DNA from: Bacteroidota bacterium
GTDB taxonomy: Bacteria; Bacteroidota; Bacteroidia; Palsa-948
Assembly: GCA_023251675.1 (NCBI GenBank)
Contig: JAHEYJ010000015.1
Coordinates: forward strand, 1 to 36,041
DNA length: 36,041 nt
Direction of reading: 5' to 3'
Position 1 is the stretch's first letter; every line of letters starts with the position of its first letter. The translations under genes were made by a program, and so were the position numbers. The notes under the pieces were generated by a model. The model saw only the letters and a program-made list of their open reading frames with translations, was not told the DNA's origin and did not search any database. Positions 25,892 to 35,702 of the stretch are shown here, one piece after another.

Positions 25892-26605
25892 ATGTATCTC
25901 AGCATCATCATTCCTCTCTATAACGAAGAATCGCTGATAGGCGAATTGCTCAATGAATTGAAGCGTGTAAATTTTCCATCTTTTGTAGAAAAAACGGAGA
26001 TCATTATTGTTGATGATCAGTCCACTGACAAATCCTATGCTTTGGTGCAGGAATATGGTAAAGATAAAGCCGGCATTAAACTGATACGCCAGCCTGCTAA
26101 TAAAGGAAAAGGGTTTGCCGTGAAAACCGGAATTCAACAGGCGGCAGGTGATGTTATTCTTATCCAGGATGCGGACATGGAACTTGTTCCTGCGGATATT
26201 CCTTCGATGCTGAATGCCATGCACGAACTCCAGGTTCCGTTCATCAACGGTTCGCGGTATTTGCCGGGCGTGTTACGGCCGCAGGCCGCTTTCAGAAGGT
26301 ATTTTGCGAATAAAACATTTACCCTGCTCACTTCTCTCTTCATTAATGTTCATCTTACGGATATGGCATGCGGATATAAATTATTCCGAAAAGATCTTTT
26401 TGAGAAATTAAACCTCAACGAATCCCGTTTCGGATTTGAAGCGGAACTGATCATCAAATGCGGCCGCCTGCGGAAAAACTGGATCGCGGAGGTCCCGGTC
26501 CGTTATTTCCCGAGGAACGAAGGCGAAGGAAAAAAATTAAGAAGCTTTGACGGATTCAGAATTCTCAAAACTATATTTCTTTACGGCCTCTTACGGCTAA
26601 AATAA
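25892..26605 (+). CDS. GT2 glycosyltransferase, ALG5/DPM1-like polyprenyl-phosphate sugar synthase
   Basis: MYLSIIIPLYNEESLIGELL, VDDQSTDKS, DADMELVPADIP, GSRYLPGV; ATG at 25892 preferred. Confidence 0.82.
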   Translation: MYLSIIIPLYNEESLIGELLNELKRVNFPSFVEKTEIIIVDDQSTDKSYALVQEYGKDKAGIKLIRQPANKGKGFAVKTGIQQAAGDVILIQDADMELVPADIPSMLNAMHELQVPFINGSRYLPGVLRPQAAFRRYFANKTFTLLTSLFINVHLTDMACGYKLFRKDLFEKLNLNESRFGFEAELIIKCGRLRKNWIAEVPVRYFPRNEGEGKKLRSFDGFRILKTIFLYGLLRLK

Positions 26606-26659
26606 TACCCGTTAGCTTCGCTAAATTGCATTTAATAATGATTTTATAATTCCTTTTTA

Positions 26660-28819
26660 ATGACGACCCTCTCCAAAACAATTTCCCGGTACCTGCTGCT
26701 CCTGTTACCATTCACCAGCTCCTGCACGCATCACCCGGAAATAGAAAATGTGTCTTACGATTTAGGACCTTTTAAAAATGGCATGATGACGGCCGATCTG
26801 ACAGAAGCTGTTTTTAAAGGAATAGAAATTCCGACCAGCCGCCAAATTCCATCCGGGTATTTCAAAATAGCGTTCCGGTTTAATAACCCGGGAAGTAAAA
26901 AATATTTTTATAAAATCTATTATCAGAACGAAACCTACAAATTCCCCGAAGAAAATGATTCCCTTTATAATCCATGTGCTGAAGAGAATTTTTACGGTTC
27001 ATGGGAAGATGTTTCGATCGGTTTTAAACCCCTGCCCGGCACTACCGAAGCAATTACCGATTCAATAAAAATATCCGGAAATCCCCGTGATGAAAAAAAA
27101 TATTACGGTGCCTTATTTGAGAGCTCCTTCTGGGGCAAAGAAGACATTGATGATGAAATGAAAAAAATAAAATCAAATCCCGAATGGTATGCCGGTATTA
27201 AAAAGAAAGCGGAGCAAAACAAAACAAGCACAGAGGATCAGTTGATGCTGGATGCAAAATGGATATTGAAAACCAGCGCAGGCACCCGGCTGCTCTTTTC
27301 GAAAGAGGACCTGCATAGTACCGCGCAACACATCCAATCTGACAGCACGTGGTATGCATCCATAAAGGGAAAAGCATTAAAAAACAAGATCGGTGCAGAC
27401 GAGCAGCTTCTGCGTGATGCGCAGTGGGTCCTGGAAAATGATACCAACCGGGCGAAACAAAATAACCGGTGGAAAAGAAATCCCCGGATGGGAAAATACA
27501 GCCTGATGATCGTGGTTGCTTCTGAAGATGATTTAGCCAACATCCCCGGGCATATCCAGCATCTTAATTTAACTTCTGACAGCGGGCTTTACATAAATCC
27601 ATATTATTTCTTCAAAAACAAAAAAAACCTTGAAAAACTTCCTGATACAAAAGTTTTTATTGACACCGCCTTCATTACCGTTTCCGCCTCGCTTGATCCG
27701 GCTTCCGGCATTTATGCAAGCGGAATAGATTATCCCGAAGCGGGCGAAATCCCTTCCTCTGAAAAATACGGATGGACAAAAAATCTATACATGAATGCCC
27801 AGTTCTCCCAGTTCTTTTCTGCACTTGCAAAAGACCTGCGCTTAAATACAATTCCGCTGATAAAGGATGTGAACGATTCAAGCTATACGCTGGAAGAGTA
27901 TATGAATGCGCTGAAAAAATTCCCGGAAAAAGATTTTATCCATGATTACATCCGAAATACGGATAAGCCCGGCGACTATATAAAATACAATGAAGCAAAA
28001 AAGGCCATTGAAATAATTACTCCCGGTAATAAAGATTTATCCAAAGCGCACAAAACCAACATGGGTGTTAAAACCAGGATTGGATTTACGTACGGAAAGA
28101 TCACGGCTAAAGTTAAATTTCCTGAGCTGATCAATAAATACAATGTGTGGAATGGATTGACGAATGCCTTCTGGCTCCTCTTCCAGGATGAACACGAATG
28201 GAACAGCCGAAGAACCTGCAAAACCGGGTATACGACCAAGGGCGACAACCGGGAAGACGCGCCACGGTTTCCAACAACCCATTATTCTGAAATTGATTTT
28301 GAAATGGTGAAGACGAGTCCGTATTGGACAAAAGAATATTATAATAAAAGTAAAGTGGTTCCGGATGAAGATGCACAGAAAACAGATGACATTGTTGTTG
28401 CCTGTACGAATTGGGATATGACCTGCAAAGACTGTAAAAAATATACGGTCGGCATTGATACCATCCATTACGGAAAACAGCCGTTTGAAACCAATCGCTG
28501 GTTTACCGCTTACCAGGCGCTTACGACACGAACACCGCAAAAAGATGATGAATTATTTAAAGGTTCGTTTTACTATTACCAGTTTGAATGGACGCCTACT
28601 CATATTATCTGGAGGATCGGCCCGGATAAAAATAATCTGCGGGTGGTTGGTTATATGGATTCAACCGTTACCTGTATTCCCAATAATCAGATGATCGCTG
28701 TTCTCACGCAGGAATATCATTTATCGGAATGGTGGCCCCCGATACCTTTCCGGCAGGAATATATACCGTTTCCCAAAAATGATATCAAAGGAGAATTATA
28801 TGAACTTACAATTGAATAA
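26660..28819 (+). CDS. Large lipoprotein with GH16-like C-terminal domain
   Basis: 719 aa; signal peptide/lipobox FTSSCTHH; YGKITAKVKFPE, AFWLLFQDE, catalytic-type EIDFE, FEWTPTHIIWRIG. Confidence 0.72.
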   Translation: MTTLSKTISRYLLLLLPFTSSCTHHPEIENVSYDLGPFKNGMMTADLTEAVFKGIEIPTSRQIPSGYFKIAFRFNNPGSKKYFYKIYYQNETYKFPEENDSLYNPCAEENFYGSWEDVSIGFKPLPGTTEAITDSIKISGNPRDEKKYYGALFESSFWGKEDIDDEMKKIKSNPEWYAGIKKKAEQNKTSTEDQLMLDAKWILKTSAGTRLLFSKEDLHSTAQHIQSDSTWYASIKGKALKNKIGADEQLLRDAQWVLENDTNRAKQNNRWKRNPRMGKYSLMIVVASEDDLANIPGHIQHLNLTSDSGLYINPYYFFKNKKNLEKLPDTKVFIDTAFITVSASLDPASGIYASGIDYPEAGEIPSSEKYGWTKNLYMNAQFSQFFSALAKDLRLNTIPLIKDVNDSSYTLEEYMNALKKFPEKDFIHDYIRNTDKPGDYIKYNEAKKAIEIITPGNKDLSKAHKTNMGVKTRIGFTYGKITAKVKFPELINKYNVWNGLTNAFWLLFQDEHEWNSRRTCKTGYTTKGDNREDAPRFPTTHYSEIDFEMVKTSPYWTKEYYNKSKVVPDEDAQKTDDIVVACTNWDMTCKDCKKYTVGIDTIHYGKQPFETNRWFTAYQALTTRTPQKDDELFKGSFYYYQFEWTPTHIIWRIGPDKNNLRVVGYMDSTVTCIPNNQMIAVLTQEYHLSEWWPPIPFRQEYIPFPKNDIKGELYELTIE
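27146..27436 (+). repeat. Coding duplication: two copies of a ~42-aa module
   Basis: IDDEMKKIKSNPEWYAGIKKKAEQNKTSTEDQLMLDAKWILK vs HSTAQHIQSDSTWYASIKGKALKNKIGADEQLLRDAQWVLE. Confidence 0.8.
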
Positions 28820-28831
28820 TTTTTCCATTTA

Positions 28832-30811
28832 ATGTGTCAACGGTTAAAAACTGAAAATTATTTTTTACTCTGCTTCCTTTTCATCGTTGGCATTGTTCTT
28901 TTTTATACTTGCTTCCATGCGGAGTCTGTTTATGATTCCGGTGACGGAATTACGCATTACCTGATTTCAAAATATTCATGGAAACATCCTGAATTATTGA
29001 TTCATCTATGGGGAAAACCGTTTTTTACTTTATTAAGTTCCCCCTTCTCACAGTTTGGATTACTGGGAATAAGGGTTTTTCAGGTTTTTTGCGCGCTGGC
29101 AACTTCTTATTTTACCTTTCGGGTCGCCAAAAAACTGGATCTTAAATTTGCCTGGCTCCTTCCGTTATTTATTTGTTTCTCTCCTATCTATTTTGCGGTC
29201 ATAAACAGCGGCCTTACTGAAATCTTTTTCGGATGTGTGTTTATGTTCTCCGTTTGGATGATCTTTGAAAATAAATTCATCCTTGCCGCCCTGGCCGCCT
29301 CCTTTCTTCCGTTTGTACGTTCAGAGGCCTATGTAATCCTTCCGCTCATTGCCTTATTATTTCTTTTCAGGAAAAAATGGATTTGCCTGCCCTTACTATT
29401 ATTTGCGCCCATTGTTTATTCGATAGCCGGTACTAGTTACTACAACGATTTTTTTTGGATAATTAATCAAAGCCAATCCTTAACAGATGAAGGATATACC
29501 GGGGGAAAAGGCGAATTCCTTCACTACATAAACCATTATGAAGAAATTACCGGGACCATTTTATATTATTTAATTTCAATAGGACTCATTGCAGTACTTT
29601 ATAAACTTTTCATTTATCTTAAAAACAGAGCCGATAACTCCAGGTCGTTTTTTGTTTTAGAAGAATCGGTTTTAATTTTTGGTTCCTTCCTTGCTGTTTT
29701 GTTCCTTCATTCATTCCTGTTTTGGTACAAAGGCTTTTCCTACACGAACCTGGGAATGATGCGGTACATGGCCGTTTTGATACCTTCCGCTTCCCTGATC
29801 GCGCTGAGAGGGATGAATGCGATCTTGTTTCCACTGAAAAATCATCTGGTTGCTTCCGTCTTGATTGCAGCATCGGCTGCTGTTCTGATTATGAAAGCTC
29901 CTTTTCAGCAGAATTATTTTCCTTTTCGCCTTGGCGCTGAAGAAAAAGTGGTGGATACGGCCGGCCGCTGGTTCCTGCATTCGGATTTTAAAAACAATAT
30001 GCTTTATTATTCACAGCAATTTTTAATTACTCTCGCCGATAAAGATCCCTTTGATAAAAAAGAAGCGGAAGAACTTATTTATGTTGACAAAAATAATTTC
30101 ACATCCAATATAAAAGACAGTGCCGTTGTCATCTGGGATGCGCATTACAGTCCTGCAGAAGGCCGGTTACCGCTTGATTCATTACGGGGCAATCCGCATT
30201 TCGAATTGCTCCGGGAATTTGTACCGGCGCATGAATTTACAGTGCTGGGAGATCATAAATTTATCATTTGTGTTTTTCAGAAACACAATTTCCTTCCTGC
30301 CGGCAACAGCAACCCAACGGCACCACCGGATGCACTTTGCGTTGATTGGAATGGTTTTGAGGCCGGGGAAAAATCACAGCAGCCCGAAATGCTTTCAGCA
30401 GAAAAATATTATTCCGGAAAACAAAGCGCTAAATCCACTGCTGCTACAGAATTCGGACCGGGTATTCAAAAGCCGCTTGCTGAAATCAATCAATGGGAAT
30501 CGCTGAAAGAAATTCAGATGCAGCTGAAATTATTTGCTTCCGCGCAACCGAAAGACCTGTACGGTGTTATGGAAATTATGGGGACGGACAATAAGCAGCT
30601 AAACTGGCAGTCGGTTAAGATTCAGCTGCAGGATACATCAATGTCCAGGTGGGCATCTGTCTCCTGCGGTTTTTTTATCGATCCGGTTTATTTAATAAAA
30701 GGGAATTACCTGAAACTATATGTATGGAACAGCGGGAAAAATAACTTTTACACGGACGACATGAAAATTTCTTTTCTGAAGAACGATCCAAAAAAAATAA
30801 TTGTCTGGTAG
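28832..30811 (+). CDS. GT-C-like membrane protein with C-terminal beta-sandwich-like domain
   Basis: 659 aa; multiple TM helices, luminal SVYDSGDGITHY; soluble ~155-aa C-terminus. Confidence 0.65.
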   Translation: MCQRLKTENYFLLCFLFIVGIVLFYTCFHAESVYDSGDGITHYLISKYSWKHPELLIHLWGKPFFTLLSSPFSQFGLLGIRVFQVFCALATSYFTFRVAKKLDLKFAWLLPLFICFSPIYFAVINSGLTEIFFGCVFMFSVWMIFENKFILAALAASFLPFVRSEAYVILPLIALLFLFRKKWICLPLLLFAPIVYSIAGTSYYNDFFWIINQSQSLTDEGYTGGKGEFLHYINHYEEITGTILYYLISIGLIAVLYKLFIYLKNRADNSRSFFVLEESVLIFGSFLAVLFLHSFLFWYKGFSYTNLGMMRYMAVLIPSASLIALRGMNAILFPLKNHLVASVLIAASAAVLIMKAPFQQNYFPFRLGAEEKVVDTAGRWFLHSDFKNNMLYYSQQFLITLADKDPFDKKEAEELIYVDKNNFTSNIKDSAVVIWDAHYSPAEGRLPLDSLRGNPHFELLREFVPAHEFTVLGDHKFIICVFQKHNFLPAGNSNPTAPPDALCVDWNGFEAGEKSQQPEMLSAEKYYSGKQSAKSTAATEFGPGIQKPLAEINQWESLKEIQMQLKLFASAQPKDLYGVMEIMGTDNKQLNWQSVKIQLQDTSMSRWASVSCGFFIDPVYLIKGNYLKLYVWNSGKNNFYTDDMKISFLKNDPKKIIVW

Positions 30812-30813
30812 TT

Positions 30814-32202
30814 TCAGTTCCATATTTTTTCAATATGCGAATCCTCTTCCCATCCTCCCTTTTCCACCTCCGGGCATTTCAGCAGCTTCTCATAGTTCGC
30901 CGGATACTGCATGGAGCCAAATGCTTTCAGGTATAATTCCTTCGACGTGCATTCATAATGCAAAACGCTGATGCTGTATTGATTCGATTGGAATAAATTA
31001 AGCCACACAAAAAAGCCAAGGCAAACGGCGAGCGCCGATCTTACCAGGTAATTTTTTTTCTCCCAAACAAACCGGATAAAAGCGGCCAGGGGGAAAACCA
31101 TCAGCGCATACGATTCGATCATGGGCCGCATGCCAAAACATCCGCCGTACCACCAGCACCACCAGCTCAATAAGACCCAGGTGTTCAGCAATGTAAAAAT
31201 CAATAAAAGCCAGAAAAGATCTTTTGCAAACTTTCGCAGAAGAAATATGCCGATAAGCGCCAATGCCATAACCGGGGTATACAACAGCCATCCTTTGCGG
31301 TAACTGAAAAGCCCGCTAAGCAAGTGTGGTTTCAGAAAATAAAACCGCTCCACACCGTACGAATACATGATCCAGTGGCCGGAAATATACTTCCAATACA
31401 AAAGTTGCGGAACAAAAACCAGGAACAGGCAGAATCCAAATACAACCATATGTAACTTGTGTTTCCAGAATAAGTTTAACCGCCCGGCAAATTGCTTCCA
31501 TGATAAGATGCCGAAAAGCAACGGGACCAGTAAAACGATGATATCGGTAGGGCGAATGAGGACGATCCATCCGGCAGTAAAGCCCGCTGCAATAATTATT
31601 TTGTAATTGGGTTTTTCAATCCACTTTATTGTTAAATAAAGAAAAATGGAGATCAGCATTAACAGGTAAGGATGTGTTAATCCCGGCTCGAACAAAGTGC
31701 CCGACCATAGATTTGTGCCAAAAACCAACACCGCCAGCGATACGGAGGTAATAACCTCATCGAAATATTTTAGCAGGATCTTTCGCAGCACACACAGCCC
31801 GATGAACGCATAAAAAACACAACTGAAAGCTATGGCCGCCTGGTACGGCAGCGTAAAACCATCTCGCGCATATCCCAGCCAGCCGGCGGTTATATGGGCA
31901 ACAAGAAAAAAAGGAAGATAAAGAAAAGAAAGGCCCATCGTCATTCTAACGCTGTGCTTTCCGTTCTCCTGAGGAGTTGTCCATAAATTTTTCCAATGAG
32001 AGTCCTCCTTTTCAGAATCCAGAAATTTAAGCGACAGGTCATGTTTAATAAATGTAGCCGGCAGGTAAGAATAATACTCAAAAATATCCCACTGAATCAA
32101 GTGATAACTTTCCCACCGCCTTACTTTCCCAAAACAAAACACCCATATTAACAGAAGTACCATTAAGGTTCTTCCGGACAGACTTGAAAGCGTTTTAATC
32201 AT
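30814..32202 (-). CDS. Polytopic membrane protein, possible GT-C glycosyltransferase
   Basis: 462 aa; many TM helices; paralogous to the 33855-35702 product. Confidence 0.65.
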   Translation of the reverse strand: MIKTLSSLSGRTLMVLLLIWVFCFGKVRRWESYHLIQWDIFEYYSYLPATFIKHDLSLKFLDSEKEDSHWKNLWTTPQENGKHSVRMTMGLSFLYLPFFLVAHITAGWLGYARDGFTLPYQAAIAFSCVFYAFIGLCVLRKILLKYFDEVITSVSLAVLVFGTNLWSGTLFEPGLTHPYLLMLISIFLYLTIKWIEKPNYKIIIAAGFTAGWIVLIRPTDIIVLLVPLLFGILSWKQFAGRLNLFWKHKLHMVVFGFCLFLVFVPQLLYWKYISGHWIMYSYGVERFYFLKPHLLSGLFSYRKGWLLYTPVMALALIGIFLLRKFAKDLFWLLLIFTLLNTWVLLSWWCWWYGGCFGMRPMIESYALMVFPLAAFIRFVWEKKNYLVRSALAVCLGFFVWLNLFQSNQYSISVLHYECTSKELYLKAFGSMQYPANYEKLLKCPEVEKGGWEEDSHIEKIWN

Positions 32203-32246
32203 GCTATGAAAATAATCAAATAAGGGATAATTGTAAATTTACAGAA

Positions 32247-33845
32247 ATGTTTAAGACCTACTTCGATTCAGAAAATCTTTTCTGGCTTCTTTCCGGACTT
32301 TTATTTATTCTTTTCAGTCTGCTGTCCTTTTTTGTTTTTAAAAAACACAAGACCGGTGTATTTCTTCTGGTTTTAGGAGGATTTCTCGTGAGAATATTTA
32401 TGGCGCTACTTGATCCGTATGTTAATATGTGGGACGAACAATTCCATGCTGTTATTGCAAAAAACATGCTGGAGACTTCATTCTTCCCTATGCTTTTCAA
32501 GGAACATGCAATTCCTTTAGCACATGGCAACTGGGCGCTTGACCATATTTGGCTTCACAAACAGCCCCTTTATTTATGGCAAATTGCTTTATCATTTAAA
32601 TTATTGGGGATCAACGAATTTACCTTGCGACTGCCAGACATACTGATGACAACATTAATTATTGTTTTTATTTATCGAATAGGTAAAATTACAGTGAATG
32701 AAACCGCCGGATTTATTGCTGCATTTCTTTTTGTGCTTGCACGATTCCCTCTTGAAATGGTGAGCGGTTCTATTGCAACCGATCATAATGATACGGCCTT
32801 TCTGTTTTATATTTCTGCAAGCTTATGGTCTTGTATAGAATACTTCCGTTCGGGAAAAACCTACTGGCTTTTTTTCATAGGAGCTTTTGCAGGGATGGCC
32901 GTATTGGTTAAATGGGTGATGGGTTTTCTTGTATTTATTGGCTGGGGTTTTGTAATTCTATCCGACAAAGAGCGGAGAAGATTATTACGCTCCTATTGGC
33001 AAATCGCTTTATCCTTTATCCTTTCATGTTGCGTTTTTATTCCCTGGCAAATTTTTATTCTTTTAAAATATCCTGCTGAAAGCGCTTTTGAATATCATGA
33101 AACCAGTAATCGGCTTTTTGAGGTTTCTGAGGGGCACGAAGGTCCCTGGTGGTACTATTTTGACGCACTCCACGAACATTATGGTTCGGGTGATTTATTT
33201 CCTTATATAATTGGAATCAGCTTTATTCTTTTGCTTTTTTCAGTAAATAAAATATATAAAGTGTTCTTCTTCGCCTCTATAGTTGTTGTTTATGGGGTAT
33301 TTTCTTTTGCCGCAACAAAAATGATTTGCTACACGATCATTGTCTGCCCCATCGTGTTTGTCGGTTTGGGAAATTTGGTAGAAAAGATTTTCGCTTTCTT
33401 TGAACAACGATTAAAACAAAAAATGATTTATATGTTTGGAGTTATCGCCTTTATGTTAGCCGCCGGTTATTTAAGCTTAGACATTGAGCAAATCCAGGAA
33501 AATCATACCACCTGGAAGGTAAAAGAACATCCCTATAATTTCAGGGAGTTACGAATGGTTGACAAAAAAATTTATCAAATGCTTCCTGATACTTTAGGAA
33601 AAGGCAAATGGGCTATTTTTTACTGCAGGCAATTCGATAATCCCATGGTTATGTTTTATACGGACTATACCGCTTATGATTTTATGCCTAATGAAGAACA
33701 AATTGCCTATGCAAAAAAGGCCGGCTGGAAGATCGCTGTATTTACAGACTATAAATTACCTGACTTTTTGAAAAACGACCCTGAAGTAAAAAAAATATAC
33801 GAACCTGTCGAAAAAGTATATTTTCAGTATTTCAAAGGCAAGTGA
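32247..33845 (+). CDS. PMT/ArnT-like GT-C glycosyltransferase
   Basis: 532 aa; NMWDEQFHAVIAKNM (DE motif), HKQPLYLWQIALSFKLLGINEFTLRLP. Confidence 0.8.
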   Translation: MFKTYFDSENLFWLLSGLLFILFSLLSFFVFKKHKTGVFLLVLGGFLVRIFMALLDPYVNMWDEQFHAVIAKNMLETSFFPMLFKEHAIPLAHGNWALDHIWLHKQPLYLWQIALSFKLLGINEFTLRLPDILMTTLIIVFIYRIGKITVNETAGFIAAFLFVLARFPLEMVSGSIATDHNDTAFLFYISASLWSCIEYFRSGKTYWLFFIGAFAGMAVLVKWVMGFLVFIGWGFVILSDKERRRLLRSYWQIALSFILSCCVFIPWQIFILLKYPAESAFEYHETSNRLFEVSEGHEGPWWYYFDALHEHYGSGDLFPYIIGISFILLLFSVNKIYKVFFFASIVVVYGVFSFAATKMICYTIIVCPIVFVGLGNLVEKIFAFFEQRLKQKMIYMFGVIAFMLAAGYLSLDIEQIQENHTTWKVKEHPYNFRELRMVDKKIYQMLPDTLGKGKWAIFYCRQFDNPMVMFYTDYTAYDFMPNEEQIAYAKKAGWKIAVFTDYKLPDFLKNDPEVKKIYEPVEKVYFQYFKGK

Positions 33846-33854
33846 CGAACTGTT

Positions 33855-35702
33855 TTACGGATTTTCCTGCGGTTCGAAAATTTCAATTGAAACGTCGTCT
33901 ATAGCATAAAGGCTTTTGCCTCTGTTCCAAATATAAACCTGGAGACGATCGTTGCGTGACCTGATTTCAGGTGTAAGGTAATCTGATTGCAGGTCATGCC
34001 AGCTGTATAAGAGTGAGGAATCATTTGCAATTGGATAGGTCCTGTATTGATAAGCCCGGTCGATATGAAGAAAAGAAATTACAAGCAGTGCATCAATTTT
34101 TTTTATCGGCTTCAAAGGCATTATTTTGACTTTAACACGCACCCAGAAAAAATACTTGTCGGGAAGGTTTTTTAAACGCGTATCAAAAAGACTATAAAAC
34201 TCTGAAGAAGAGTCGATCTTCCCGGCAAGGTTTGAAAAATTAATCACCGTATCCTTAACCGCTATTTTCCTTGCGGTTCGATCGTCCTTTTCAAAGTCTG
34301 TGCTAAAGATGCTGCTTTTAATAAATTTGTATTCATTTTGTAATTTCGGATATGCTTCATCCCTCGGTATCAGAAGAAGGCTGTCTGCGCCTTCCGGTAC
34401 TGCTGTTTTTAAAAAAACTTTCCAGTAATATTTTTTAGTCATCCGTTCACCGTCGATGATGCAGTTATCGTGCTGCCAGATTTGAAATAAATTTAAAAAC
34501 ACAAACAATAAAATAACAGTAAGCAGACTTAGCTTCAAAATATTTTTCCGGCTTACGCTCCATTGAATAAAAAAACCAAGTGTTACACATAGAAGAGGAT
34601 ACACCTGCACCATGGTTCGCTGGCTAAAGCTGGAAGCATACCACCAGTAAGTCCAGGAGGAAACCACCAGTAAAAAAGCAAGAAAGAAAATAAAGCAAGA
34701 AAAAAATATTTCTCTTTTTTGTTTATACAGCATGGTAAATCCTATAATTGCAAAAATCATAAGCGGAGTGTATAAGAGCCATCCTTTTCTGTAGCTGAAA
34801 AGAAACTGAAACAGATAGGGGGGGAAATCAAATCCTTCTCCTGCATTGGCCTTATAGCTATCATAAAAAAAATGACCGGTGATGGCTTTCCAGTATCCTA
34901 ATTGAATGCAGACAAAGAAAAAAATTATTCCTGACGCAATAAATAAATGAGATCGGAAATCCCTGAAAATAATTTTTATTTTCTCCCTTATCTCATTAAT
35001 ACTTTTTATTCCCCACAATACCGGAATAATCATATATAAAATTTCTGTGGGCCTTGTTATAGCCGCCAACCCGAGTGAAATCCCGATAATAATTGCAGCG
35101 GAAAGTTTATGTTCAGTATGCCACTTAATAGTATACCATAACATGATCGAAAACAACGTAAGTAAATAAGGATGAACAAGTAATATTCCCCAATGTGTTG
35201 AAATATGCAAAAAATTTGTTCCGAAATAAAATATCAATAAAACAAAAGCAGAAATTTTATCGCTGAAAAAATGCAGCAGGATGCGGCGTAAGTAATACAG
35301 TCCGACAAACAGAAAAACAACACTCCAGCTAAGTAAAGCATATTGATAGGGTGCAGAAAATCCATCCATGGGATAACCAAGTAAATAAGCAAATAAATGA
35401 CCAGCAAAAAAACCCGGGCTGTAAAGAATGGCCAGGCCCGAAGTATAGCGAATGACCCACGATCCGTCTTCTAATTGAATACCCTGGTAAAAATAATCGA
35501 CGGGCTGGTAAATATGGATTAGATGTTCCACCACTGAAAAATCTTTCATACCCAGGTCATGGTATATAAACGTTAATGGCAGGTAGAGGTAATAACCGAA
35601 CTGGTCCCAGGCAATAAGCTGCGCGGGTGGGTCTTTAAAATTAAAAAAAGCGATGGCAAGGATGACCAGCAGAAAAGCAATAAAAGAAATTTTGTTTTTC
35701 AT
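33855..35702 (-). CDS. Polytopic membrane protein with C-terminal beta-sandwich-like domain
   Basis: 615 aa; shares YLYLPLTFIYHDL, RPTEIL, SYRKGWLLYTP, WYAS motifs with the 30814-32202 product. Confidence 0.68.
   Translation of the reverse strand: MKNKISFIAFLLVILAIAFFNFKDPPAQLIAWDQFGYYLYLPLTFIYHDLGMKDFSVVEHLIHIYQPVDYFYQGIQLEDGSWVIRYTSGLAILYSPGFFAGHLFAYLLGYPMDGFSAPYQYALLSWSVVFLFVGLYYLRRILLHFFSDKISAFVLLIFYFGTNFLHISTHWGILLVHPYLLTLFSIMLWYTIKWHTEHKLSAAIIIGISLGLAAITRPTEILYMIIPVLWGIKSINEIREKIKIIFRDFRSHLFIASGIIFFFVCIQLGYWKAITGHFFYDSYKANAGEGFDFPPYLFQFLFSYRKGWLLYTPLMIFAIIGFTMLYKQKREIFFSCFIFFLAFLLVVSSWTYWWYASSFSQRTMVQVYPLLCVTLGFFIQWSVSRKNILKLSLLTVILLFVFLNLFQIWQHDNCIIDGERMTKKYYWKVFLKTAVPEGADSLLLIPRDEAYPKLQNEYKFIKSSIFSTDFEKDDRTARKIAVKDTVINFSNLAGKIDSSSEFYSLFDTRLKNLPDKYFFWVRVKVKIMPLKPIKKIDALLVISFLHIDRAYQYRTYPIANDSSLLYSWHDLQSDYLTPEIRSRNDRLQVYIWNRGKSLYAIDDVSIEIFEPQENP

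Noticed and set aside
26612-26624. TTAGC-TTC-GCTAA hairpin as terminator after the GT2 gene
   Set aside because: Only a 5-bp stem and no T tract; too weak to call.
28037-28540. 167-aa minus-strand ORF
   Set aside because: Antisense of the GH16-like gene; no motifs.
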